32,227 nt of DNA from JAATGA01 sp047605605. GTDB taxonomy: Bacteria > Pseudomonadota > Alphaproteobacteria > Rhodobacterales > Rhodobacteraceae. A program made the position numbers and the translations under genes. Below the pieces are notes generated by a model. It ran no database searches. It was not told where the DNA came from and worked only from the letters and a program-made list of their open reading frames with translations. The stretch is taken from positions 1 through 32,227 of the forward strand of contig JASGFG010000041.1 of assembly GCA_047605605.1 (NCBI GenBank), given 5' to 3'. Below are positions 25,365-32,227 of this stretch, piece after piece (the first letter of the stretch is position 1; each line of letters opens with the position of its first letter).

Positions 25365-26548
25365 GCGCCGAGCAGAAAAAATCAGGCATCGGCGCCCATC
25401 TGGGCAGCCATCTGCGCGAAAACGGTATGATGCTGGCGCTGATCGCCATCGTCGTGTTCTTTGTCTTTCTGGTGCGGTTCGAATCCGGGGCCGACTTCCT
25501 GTCGGCGCAGAACATCACCAACCTGTTCCTGCAAAACTCCTACGTCATCATCATGGCACTGGGGATGCTGTTGGTGATCGTGGCGGGACATATCGACCTG
25601 TCGGTCGGATCTGTCGCGGCCTTTACCGGGGCGGTGGCGGCGATGCTGCTGGTGAAACTGCAATGGCCGGTGTTTCTGGTCATTCCCTTCGTTCTCTGCG
25701 TGGGCGGGTTGATCGGCGCGGCGCAGGGCTACTGGATCGCCTATTGGCGCATTCCGTCCTTTATCGTGACGCTGGCGGGGATGCTGGTGTTCCGCGGGCT
25801 GACCCTGTGGCTGTTGGGCGGGCAGAACATCGGGCCTTTCGCCAAATCGTTCCAGGGGCTGTCGACCGGATTCATTCCCGACCTGTTCGGGGCGCAGCCG
25901 CCGAATATCACCGCGCTGGTGCTGATCGCGGTCGCCGCCGCCGCCATCGTCTGGTCGGGCCTGCGGTCGCGGCAGAGGGATGCGGAATTCGGCATCACCT
26001 CCGAACCGGCGGGGTTCTTCTGGGCGCGCAACATCGTCGTCGTCGCGGCGCTGATGTTCGTCGGCTGGAAGCTGGCCAGTTTCCGCGGCCTGCCGAACGT
26101 GCTGCTGATCATGTCGGTGCTGATCGTGCTGTATGCGTTCTTCACCGAATCCACCACGACGGGGCGGCGGATCTATGCGCTTGGCGGTAATGAAAAGGCC
26201 GCGAAACTGTCGGGTATCAAGACCGACCGGCTGGTGTTCCTGACCTTCGTGAACATGGGGGTTCTGGCCTCGCTGGCCGGTATGATCGTGACGGCGCGGC
26301 TGAACAGCGCCACGCCCAAGGCCGGCGTCGGGTTCGAGTTGGACGTGATCGCCGCCGTCTTTATCGGCGGGGCCTCGATGACCGGCGGGTCGGGCAAGAT
26401 CATCGGGGTCGTGGTCGGCGCGCTGATCATGGGGGTGATGAACAACGGCATGTCCATGCTGGGCATCGGCATCGACTATCAACAGGTGATCAAGGGGCTG
26501 GTTCTGCTGGCCGCCGTGATCTTCGATGTCTACAACAAGAACAAGTGA
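25361..26548 (+). CDS. gguB: Sugar ABC importer permease GguB
   Basis: GguB is the inner-membrane channel of the importer, of the RbsC/XylH family with about 10 helices. Visible signatures include GMLLVIVAGHIDLSVGSVAAF at about 69-89 and PSFIVTLAGMLVFRGLTLWL. A cytoplasmic loop follows, then GRRIYALGGNEKAAKLSGIK, which docks on the ATPase, and AAVFIGGASMTGGSGKIIGV near the C-terminus. Length is 395, the XylH-like longer form. Its ATG overlaps the gguA stop by 4 nt. The operon continues directly into gguC, 7 nt later. Confidence 0.95.
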   Translation: MSAEQKKSGIGAHLGSHLRENGMMLALIAIVVFFVFLVRFESGADFLSAQNITNLFLQNSYVIIMALGMLLVIVAGHIDLSVGSVAAFTGAVAAMLLVKLQWPVFLVIPFVLCVGGLIGAAQGYWIAYWRIPSFIVTLAGMLVFRGLTLWLLGGQNIGPFAKSFQGLSTGFIPDLFGAQPPNITALVLIAVAAAAIVWSGLRSRQRDAEFGITSEPAGFFWARNIVVVAALMFVGWKLASFRGLPNVLLIMSVLIVLYAFFTESTTTGRRIYALGGNEKAAKLSGIKTDRLVFLTFVNMGVLASLAGMIVTARLNSATPKAGVGFELDVIAAVFIGGASMTGGSGKIIGVVVGALIMGVMNNGMSMLGIGIDYQQVIKGLVLLAAVIFDVYNKNK

Positions 26549-26555
26549 GGCCATC

Positions 26556-27545
26556 ATGCTGATTTCGCAAATCATTCGCCCCGATGGCAGCATCGCCGTC
26601 GTCGCCCGCGACGGGTCCGAGGCGGCGGTGGTGCGGGGGGCGGCCTCGACCTATGCGCTGGCCTCCGAGGCGATCGCGGCCCGCAAACCGCTGGCCGCCG
26701 TCATCGCCGCGCATGGTCTGGGCGAGGCGGTCGATCTGCCCGCCTTGGCCGCCGAGGGGCGGGTGACGCTGCCCGTCACGCACCCCGACCTTGCGCATAT
26801 GCACCTGACCGGCACCGGGCTGACGCACCTTGGGTCGGCTGCGGCGCGCGATGCGATGCATACCAAGCTGCAATCGGCCGAACTGTCAGATTCGATGAAG
26901 ATGTTCCGCATGGGGCTGGAAGGCGGCCGCCCCGCCGCGGGCCAGGTCGGCGCGCAGCCCGAATGGTTCTACAAGGGCAACGGGTTCGCCGCCGTGGCGC
27001 CGGGCCAGCCGCTGACCTCGCCCGGTTTCGCCGAAGATGGGGGCGAGGAGCCGGAACTGGCGGGTATCTATCTGATCGGGCCGGATGGCACGCCGAACCG
27101 TATCGGCTGGGCGCTTGGCAACGAGTTTTCCGATCATGTGACCGAACGGGTGAACTATCTGTTCCTGGCGCATTCCAAGCTGCGGCAGGCGTCCTTCGGG
27201 CCGGAGATCCTGGTGGGCGATCTGCCCGCCGATGTGCGCGGCACCAGCCGCATCCGCCGCGACGGCAAGGTGATCTGGGAAAAGCCGTTCCTGTCGGGCG
27301 AGGCGAACATGTCGCATACGATTGCCAATCTGGAACACCACCATTTCAAATATGACCTCTTCCGCCAGCCCGGCGATGTGCATGTGCATTTCTTTGGCAC
27401 CGCCACGCTGTCCTTTGCCGACAACATCCGCACCGAACCCGGCGACCAGTTCGAGATCGAGGTCGCCGCCTTTGGCCTGCCGCTGATCAACCCCCTTGCC
27501 AAGGCCCCGGCGCGCGAAGGCGCGGTGGCGGTCGCAGCCTTGTGA
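26556..27545 (+). CDS. gguC: GguC/AraD1 family protein, likely 2-keto-3-deoxy-L-arabinonate dehydratase
   Basis: This belongs to the GguC/AraD1 group of the fumarylacetoacetate hydrolase superfamily. Members next to arabinonate dehydratases are thought to dehydrate 2-keto-3-deoxy-L-arabinonate to alpha-ketoglutarate semialdehyde in the cytoplasm. The N-terminal half (1-120) is variable. The C-terminal half has the FAH-like fold with GAQPEWFYKGNG, NEFSDHVTERVNYLFLAHSK, LPADVRGTSRI and PGDVHVHFFGTATLSFAD, where Glu/Asp side chains would hold a divalent metal. I chose the ATG at 26556 with GAGG 5 nt upstream, giving 329 residues like GguC; the earlier start at 26526 lies inside gguB. It sits 7 nt before the dehydratase gene, which supports a joint step. 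The exact reaction is inferred from context. Confidence 0.85.
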   Translation: MLISQIIRPDGSIAVVARDGSEAAVVRGAASTYALASEAIAARKPLAAVIAAHGLGEAVDLPALAAEGRVTLPVTHPDLAHMHLTGTGLTHLGSAAARDAMHTKLQSAELSDSMKMFRMGLEGGRPAAGQVGAQPEWFYKGNGFAAVAPGQPLTSPGFAEDGGEEPELAGIYLIGPDGTPNRIGWALGNEFSDHVTERVNYLFLAHSKLRQASFGPEILVGDLPADVRGTSRIRRDGKVIWEKPFLSGEANMSHTIANLEHHHFKYDLFRQPGDVHVHFFGTATLSFADNIRTEPGDQFEIEVAAFGLPLINPLAKAPAREGAVAVAAL

Positions 27546-27552
27546 GACGAAA

Positions 27553-29295
27553 ATGACCTTCACTCCCGCCCCATGGCCCCGCAAACTGCGTTCGCAGCAC
27601 TGGTATGGCGGCAATTCCCGCGACACGATCTATCATCGCGGTTGGCTCAAGAACCAAGGCTATCCGCATGACCTGTTCGACGGGCGGCCCGTTATCGGCA
27701 TTCTGAACACCTGGTCGGACCTGACGCCCTGCAACGGGCATCTGCGCGAACTGGCCGAAAAGGTAAAGGCGGGTGTGTGGGAAGCCGGTGGTTTCCCGGT
27801 CGAGGTGCCGGTGTTTTCGGCATCCGAGAACACCTTTCGCCCCACGGCGATGATGTATCGCAACCTCGCCGCCCTGGCGGTGGAGGAGGCGATGCGGGGC
27901 CAGCCCATCGACGGCGCGGTGCTGCTGGTCGGCTGCGACAAGACCACGCCCAGCCTGCTGATGGCGGCGGCCTCGACCGACATCCCGTCGATCGTCGTGA
28001 CCGGCGGGCCGATGCTGAATGGCTGGTTCCGGGGGGAACGGGTCGGGTCCGGCACCCATCTGTGGAAATTCTCCGAAGCCGTCAAGGCGGGCGAGATGAC
28101 GCAGGAGGAGTTTCTGGAGGCCGAGGCCTCGATGAGCCGGTCGTCGGGCACCTGCAACACCATGGGCACGGCATCGACCATGGCCTCGATGGCCGAGGCT
28201 TTGGGCATGGCGCTGTCGGGCAATGCGGCCATTCCGGGCGTGGATTCCCGCCGCAAGACCATGGCGCAGCTGACCGGGCGGCGGATCGTGCAGATGGTGA
28301 AGGACGACCTGAAACCCTCTGACATCATGACGAAAAACGCGTTCGAGAATGCGATCCGCACCAATGCCGCCATCGGCGGTTCCACAAATGCCGTCATTCA
28401 CCTGCTGGCCATGGCGGGGCGTGTGGGCGTTGACCTGACGCTGGACGACTGGGACCGGTGCGGGCGCGACATTCCGACCATCGTGAACCTGATGCCCTCG
28501 GGCAAATACCTGATGGAAGAATTCTTCTATGCCGGTGGCCTGCCTGTGGTCATCAAGCGGTTGGGCGAGGCGGGGGTGCTGCACAAGGATGCGCTGACCG
28601 TCTCCGGCACCGCGATCTGGGATGAGGTCAAGGATGTCGTCAACTGGAACGAGGATGTGATCCTGCCCAAGGAAAAGGCGCTGACCCAATCCGGCGGCAT
28701 TGTGGTGCTGAAGGGCAACCTCGCGCCCAAGGGGGCCGTGCTGAAACCATCCGCCGCCACGCCCGAACTGATGGTGCATCGCGGTCGGGCCGTGGTGTTC
28801 GAGGACATCGACGACTACAAGGCCAAGATCAACGACGACGCGCTGGACATCGACGAGACCTGCGTGATGGTCCTGAAGAACTGCGGGCCAAAGGGCTATC
28901 CCGGCATGGCCGAGGTGGGCAACATGGGCCTGCCGCCCAAGGTTCTGAAAAAGGGCATCACCGATATGGTGCGCATTTCCGACGCGCGCATGTCGGGCAC
29001 CGCCTATGGCACCGTGGTGCTGCACACGTCCCCCGAGGCGGCGGCTGGCGGCCCGCTGGCCGTTGTGAAATCCGGGGATTTCATCGAGCTGGACGTGCCG
29101 AACCGGCGCCTTCACTTGGATATTTCCGACAATGAGCTGGCTTTGCGGCTGGCGGAATGGCGGCCGAACCATGACCTGCCCGCCAGCGGTTACGCCTGGC
29201 TGCACCAACAACATGTTGAGGGCGCCGATACCGGGGCCGACCTCGATTTCCTGAAAGGCTGCCGGGGTGCGGCCGTGGGCAAGGATTCGCACTGA
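27553..29295 (+). CDS. araC: IlvD/Edd family dehydratase, likely L-arabinonate dehydratase
   Basis: This enzyme probably removes water from L-arabinonate (or a similar aldonate) to give the 2-keto-3-deoxy acid. It is a [2Fe-2S] dehydratase of the IlvD/Edd family. The three cluster cysteines are visible: C60 in LTPCNGHLREL, C128 in VGCDKTTPS and C201 in SSGTCNTMGTAS. They fall one residue from those of Rhizobium leguminosarum L-arabinonate dehydratase as I remember it (59, 127, 200). K130 would be the carboxylated Mg ligand, and a serine in RISDARMSGTAYG the catalytic base. Length is 580. I chose the ATG at 27553, 7 nt after gguC. The symbol follows Azospirillum usage and is not the E. coli regulator. 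D-xylonate or D-fuconate activity cannot be excluded. Confidence 0.9.
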   Translation: MTFTPAPWPRKLRSQHWYGGNSRDTIYHRGWLKNQGYPHDLFDGRPVIGILNTWSDLTPCNGHLRELAEKVKAGVWEAGGFPVEVPVFSASENTFRPTAMMYRNLAALAVEEAMRGQPIDGAVLLVGCDKTTPSLLMAAASTDIPSIVVTGGPMLNGWFRGERVGSGTHLWKFSEAVKAGEMTQEEFLEAEASMSRSSGTCNTMGTASTMASMAEALGMALSGNAAIPGVDSRRKTMAQLTGRRIVQMVKDDLKPSDIMTKNAFENAIRTNAAIGGSTNAVIHLLAMAGRVGVDLTLDDWDRCGRDIPTIVNLMPSGKYLMEEFFYAGGLPVVIKRLGEAGVLHKDALTVSGTAIWDEVKDVVNWNEDVILPKEKALTQSGGIVVLKGNLAPKGAVLKPSAATPELMVHRGRAVVFEDIDDYKAKINDDALDIDETCVMVLKNCGPKGYPGMAEVGNMGLPPKVLKKGITDMVRISDARMSGTAYGTVVLHTSPEAAAGGPLAVVKSGDFIELDVPNRRLHLDISDNELALRLAEWRPNHDLPASGYAWLHQQHVEGADTGADLDFLKGCRGAAVGKDSH

Positions 29296-30218
29296 TGGCC
29301 GAACCGATGAAAGTCGCGCTGGTCGGCATCGGTAAGATCGCCGTGGACCAGCATGTTCCGGCGATCAACGCCAGCCCCGACTGGGAACTGGCCGCGACCG
29401 TCTCGCGCCATGGCACGGTTCAGGGAGTGGAGGCGTTTACCGACTTCGACGCCTTTCTGGCGGCGCGGCCGGATGTGAAGGTCGTCTCGCTGGCCCTGCC
29501 GCCGGTGCCGCGGTTCGACTATGCCGAAGCCGCGCTGCGGGCGGGGCGGCATGTGATGCTGGAAAAGCCGCCGGGCGCCACGCTGGCCGAGGTGCTGGCC
29601 TTGCAGGACATGGCGGCGGAACGGGGGCTGACGCTTTACACCACATGGCACAGCCGGATGGCCCATGCGGTAGCACCCGCAAAGGCTTGGCTGGCCGGCA
29701 AGACGGTGGAGCGGGCGAACATCACCTGGCGCGAGGATGTGCGCAAATGGCACCCCGGTCAGGACTGGGTGTTCGAGCCGGGCGGGATGGGGGTGTTCGA
29801 TCCCGGCATCAACGCGCTGTCGATCCTGACGGAAATCCTGCCCGCGCCGGTGCATGTGACGGCGGCGACGCTGGACTATCCCGCCAACCGCCAGACGCCG
29901 ATTGCCGCGCAGATCGCCTTTTCCGGCGGCGTCTCGGCCGATTTCGACTGGCGGCAAGAGGGGCCGCAGACCTGGGACATCGAGGTGCTGACCCATCACG
30001 GGCATCTGGCCCTGCGTATGGGTGGCAATGTGTTGGAGATCGACGGCCATCCGGCGGGCGGCGAGAACACGATCATGGGCGAATATCCCGCGCTTTATGC
30101 CCGGATGGCCGGGCTGGTGCGCGCGGGGCAGTCCGAGGTGGATCTGGCGCCGATGATCCATGTCTCGGACGCGCTGACGCTGGGGCGGCGGGTGCAGGTC
30201 GAGGCCTTCGAGTTCTGA
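29295..30218 (+). CDS. Gfo/Idh-family sugar 1-dehydrogenase (L-arabinose/D-galactose type)
   Basis: This NAD(P)-dependent enzyme probably oxidises L-arabinose or D-galactose at C1 to the lactone, the first step of the non-phosphorylated pathway. The Rossmann domain opens with VALVGIGKIAVDQHVP. The catalytic lysine is K91 in LEKPPGATL, and H119 (TWHSRMAHA), D169 and N173 (GVFDPGINALS) fit the positions remembered for Azospirillum L-arabinose 1-dehydrogenase. Length (307) is also a match. Its ATG shares one base with the preceding stop (TGATG), so it is translationally coupled. Order in the pathway: this step, a lactonase not seen here, the arabinonate dehydratase, then GguC. Confidence 0.9.
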   Translation: MAEPMKVALVGIGKIAVDQHVPAINASPDWELAATVSRHGTVQGVEAFTDFDAFLAARPDVKVVSLALPPVPRFDYAEAALRAGRHVMLEKPPGATLAEVLALQDMAAERGLTLYTTWHSRMAHAVAPAKAWLAGKTVERANITWREDVRKWHPGQDWVFEPGGMGVFDPGINALSILTEILPAPVHVTAATLDYPANRQTPIAAQIAFSGGVSADFDWRQEGPQTWDIEVLTHHGHLALRMGGNVLEIDGHPAGGENTIMGEYPALYARMAGLVRAGQSEVDLAPMIHVSDALTLGRRVQVEAFEF

Positions 30219-30234
30219 GAAGTCATGCTTGCGG

Positions 30235-30296
30235 AACGCGCCGGGGGTTTCACACCCCCGGACCCCTGTGGGATATTTTCATCCAGAAAGAGGGGG
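30235..30296. repeat. Stem-loop element of a type dispersed in Rhodobacteraceae
   Basis: CCGGGGGT (30241-30248) pairs with ACCCCCGG (30254-30261) in a perfect 8-bp stem. It is followed by ACCCCTGTGGGATATTTTC and a purine-rich tail (ATCCAGAAAGAG). From memory this combined pattern recurs between genes in many Rhodobacteraceae genomes. It lies between the dehydrogenase and the SDR gene and may terminate or stabilise mRNA there. Only one copy was seen in the window. Confidence 0.55.
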
Positions 30297-30320
30297 TCAA
30301 AAAGGGGGGGAATGGGGGCG

Positions 30321-31073
30321 ATGCGGCTGGCGTTGGTGACGGCGGGCACTTCGGCCATCGGGCGGACGCTGGTTTCGGCGCTTTGCCGGGCCGGGTATCG
30401 CGTGGCATTTACCCATCTGGGCGCCGACGAGGCCGCGGCCGATCTGGTCGCAGCGCTGGACGGGGCGGGCCTTGCCATGGAGGCGGATGCGGGTGACGAG
30501 TCTGCGGTTGAGGCGTTTCATGCCCGTGCCGCCGAATGGGCGGGCTGCGCGCCTTCGGTTCTGGTGAACAACGCCGGTATCCAGACCTGGGCGCCGCTGC
30601 TGGATCTGGAAACCGGCGACTGGGACCGGGTGATCCGCACCAATCTGCGCGGCTGTTTCCTGAACACCCGCGCGGCGGGGCGGGCGATGGCGGCGGCGGG
30701 GCAGGGCGGCGTGATCGTCAACATCGGCTCGGGCTGCAACCGCCATGCCTTTCCCCGGCTGGTGGATTACACCGCGTCCAAGGGCGGGATCGAGCAGTTC
30801 ACCAAGGTCTCCGCCGTGGAGCTGGGGCCGCATGGCATCCGGGTGAATTGCCTTGCGCCGGGGGCGATCGCGACCGAGCGGACGGCGTCCGAGGCGGGCG
30901 ACTATGCCGCCACCTGGGCCGGGATCACGCCCCTGCGCCGCGTGGGCGTGCCCGAGGACATTGCCGGGCCGATGCTGTTTCTGTGCTCCGACGCGGCGGG
31001 GTTCGTCACCGGGCAGACGATCATGGTGGATGGCGGCGTCTTTTCGCAGGCGATGTGGCCTTACCAGACGTGA
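30321..31073 (+). CDS. Short-chain dehydrogenase/reductase
   Basis: This is a classical SDR of unknown substrate, likely acting in the same sugar or sugar-acid pathway. The nucleotide motif reads VTAGTSAIGR (6-15), where the usual TGxxxGxG has Ala in place of two of its glycines (A8, A12). NNAG lies at 83-86, catalytic S137 in NIGSGCN, and Y150-x3-K154 in YTASKGG. The C-terminal signature VTGQTIMVDGG is present. The likely start is ATG 30321 (250 residues), with GGGGGGG upstream; ATG 30312 is possible. An earlier in-frame start at 30225 would translate the repeat element and is rejected. A 102-nt gap separates it from the preceding gene, so it may be less tightly coupled than the rest of the operon. 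Confidence 0.85.
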   Translation: MRLALVTAGTSAIGRTLVSALCRAGYRVAFTHLGADEAAADLVAALDGAGLAMEADAGDESAVEAFHARAAEWAGCAPSVLVNNAGIQTWAPLLDLETGDWDRVIRTNLRGCFLNTRAAGRAMAAAGQGGVIVNIGSGCNRHAFPRLVDYTASKGGIEQFTKVSAVELGPHGIRVNCLAPGAIATERTASEAGDYAATWAGITPLRRVGVPEDIAGPMLFLCSDAAGFVTGQTIMVDGGVFSQAMWPYQT

Positions 31074-31136
31074 TCGGCCGCGCCACTGGACCTTTGGGAC
31101 CGGGCTGCATAGCTTGACGGTCAAAGGAGATTGCCG

Positions 31137-32227
31137 ATGACCAATCCGCTTCTGACGGCGTGGGATACGCCCTTCGACCTGCCGCCCTTCGACCGCATCC
31201 GGGACGAGGATTTCGCCCCTGCCTTCGACGCCGCGCTGGCCGAGGCGCGGGCGAACATCGCCGCGATTTCCGCCAACCCCGAGGCGCCGACCTTCGCCAA
31301 TACCATCGAGGCGATGGAACTGGCCGAGGGCACGCTCGACCGGGTGTCGGGGGTGTTCTACAATCTGGCGGGGGCGGATTCGACCGCTGCGCGCGAGGCG
31401 TTGCAGCGCGATCTGGCGCCGAAGATGTCGGCCTTTTCGTCCGAAGTCACCAACAACAAACCGCTGTTCCAGCGCATCGAAACCCTGTGGCAGGGGCGCG
31501 AGGCGCTGGACCTGACGCCCGAACAGGCGCGGGTGCTGCACCTTTACCGGCAGATGTTCGTCCGGTCCGGCGCGCTGCTGGAAGGGGCGGCGGCGGAACG
31601 GCTGACGGCGGTGAAGTCGCGGCTGGCGGTGCTGGGCACGCAGTTCAGCCAGAACCTGCTGGCCGATGAACGCGAGTGGTTCATGCCGCTGGCCGAGGGC
31701 GATCTGGAGGGGCTGCCCGATTTCGTCGTGGCGGCCGCGCGGGCGGCGGGGCAGGAAAAGGGGCAGGGCGGACCGCTCGTCACCCTGTCCCGGTCGCTGA
31801 TCGTGCCGTTCCTGCAATTCTCACCGCGCCGGGCCTTGCGGCAGCGAGCCTATGAGGCCTGGGTGGCGCGCGGGGCGAATGGCAATGCCAATGACAACCG
31901 GGGCGTCGCGGCGGAAATCCTGAAGCTGCGGGAGGAGCGGGCGCATCTGCTGGGCTATGCGAATTTCGCCGCCTACAAGCTGGAACCCGAGATGGCCAAG
32001 ACCCCGGCGGCGGTGCGCGAGCTGCTGATACGGGTCTGGACCCCGGCAAAGAAAGTGGCAGAGGCCGATGCGAAAGTGCTGGAGGCGACGCTGCACGCCG
32101 ACGGCATTTCCGGCCCGCTGGAGGCCTGGGACTGGCGTTATTATTCCGAGAAACGGCGCAAGGCCGAGCATGATCTGGACGAGGCGGCGTTGAAGCCGTT
32201 TCTGTCGCTGGGGCAGATGATCGACGC
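31137..32227 (+). CDS. M3 family oligopeptidase (partial, OpdA/Dcp type)
   Basis: This cytoplasmic zinc metallopeptidase hydrolyses short peptides. Only the first 363 codons are in the window; the frame is open to the edge. The N-terminal helical region matches the oligopeptidase A/dipeptidyl carboxypeptidase group: MTNPLLTAWDTPFDLPPFDR, ANTIEAMELAEGTLDRVSGV, TLWQGREALDLTPEQARVLH and KLREERAHLLGYANFAAYKL. The catalytic HEXXH motif should lie beyond the window end. The ATG at 31137 has AGGAG (31125-31129) 7 nt upstream, a strong ribosome site. It is separate from the sugar operon, 63 nt after the SDR stop. Confidence 0.9.
   Translation, partial: MTNPLLTAWDTPFDLPPFDRIRDEDFAPAFDAALAEARANIAAISANPEAPTFANTIEAMELAEGTLDRVSGVFYNLAGADSTAAREALQRDLAPKMSAFSSEVTNNKPLFQRIETLWQGREALDLTPEQARVLHLYRQMFVRSGALLEGAAAERLTAVKSRLAVLGTQFSQNLLADEREWFMPLAEGDLEGLPDFVVAAARAAGQEKGQGGPLVTLSRSLIVPFLQFSPRRALRQRAYEAWVARGANGNANDNRGVAAEILKLREERAHLLGYANFAAYKLEPEMAKTPAAVRELLIRVWTPAKKVAEADAKVLEATLHADGISGPLEAWDWRYYSEKRRKAEHDLDEAALKPFLSLGQMID

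Noticed and set aside
27487..29292. Minus-strand 601-codon open frame opposite the dehydratase
   Set aside because: It is a shadow of the IlvD/Edd gene whose three cluster cysteines are intact on the plus strand.

Overview
The window is GC-rich alphaproteobacterial chromosome, most like Rhodobacteraceae (Paracoccus/Rhodobacter type). The evidence is gene content: a 430-residue hexameric-type citrate synthase, a GltX-ComEC neighbourhood, an ImuA-ImuB-DnaE2 mutasome operon and a ChvE-GguA-GguB-GguC sugar operon. No plasmid or phage replication genes are present. Genus placement is inference from composition and memory of these families.

Layout. (1) 30-1175: a PLP-dependent ornithine/lysine decarboxylase ending at a strong terminator. 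(2) 1233-3572, minus strand: exbB-exbD-tonB, energising outer-membrane (iron/siderophore-type) uptake. (3) 3707-8788: core metabolism, with gltA and gltX on minus and divergent comEC on plus. (4) 8789-9469: a decayed patch with the frameshifted C-terminal end of an IS3-type transposase, a likely synteny breakpoint. (5) 9470-15226, minus strand: a two-component system (histidine kinase, then LuxR-type regulator) upstream of an FbpABC-type ferric ABC importer. (6) 15227-15717: no recognisable gene. (7) 15718-21033, minus strand: imuA-imuB-dnaE2, the error-prone translesion mutasome, with overlapping genes and a GAAC-N7-GAAC LexA-type box plus promoter-like hexamers inside imuA just before imuB. 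(8) 21067-21507: a broken tyrosine integrase next to tRNA-Thr(GGT), the scar of an integrated element. (9) 21618-31073: divergent LysR regulator (GbpR-like) and the operon chvE-gguA-gguB-gguC-arabinonate dehydratase-sugar dehydrogenase-SDR. This imports a sugar such as L-arabinose or D-galactose and oxidises it by a non-phosphorylated route. (10) 31137 to window end: the N-terminal part of an M3 family oligopeptidase.

How the parts fit. The sugar operon is a coherent unit: periplasmic binding and ABC import, oxidation to the lactone, dehydration of the aldonate, and a GguC/AraD1 enzyme for the 2-keto-3-deoxy acid. A lactonase and a ketoglutarate semialdehyde dehydrogenase are not in the window. 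TonB-ExbBD and FbpABC would work in series for iron if outer-membrane receptors are encoded elsewhere. The most interesting regulatory signals are the intragenic SOS promoter candidate before imuB, the LysR-type dyad between gbpR and chvE, and the linkage of a two-component system to fbpABC. All functional calls come from reading the sequence; no database search was done.
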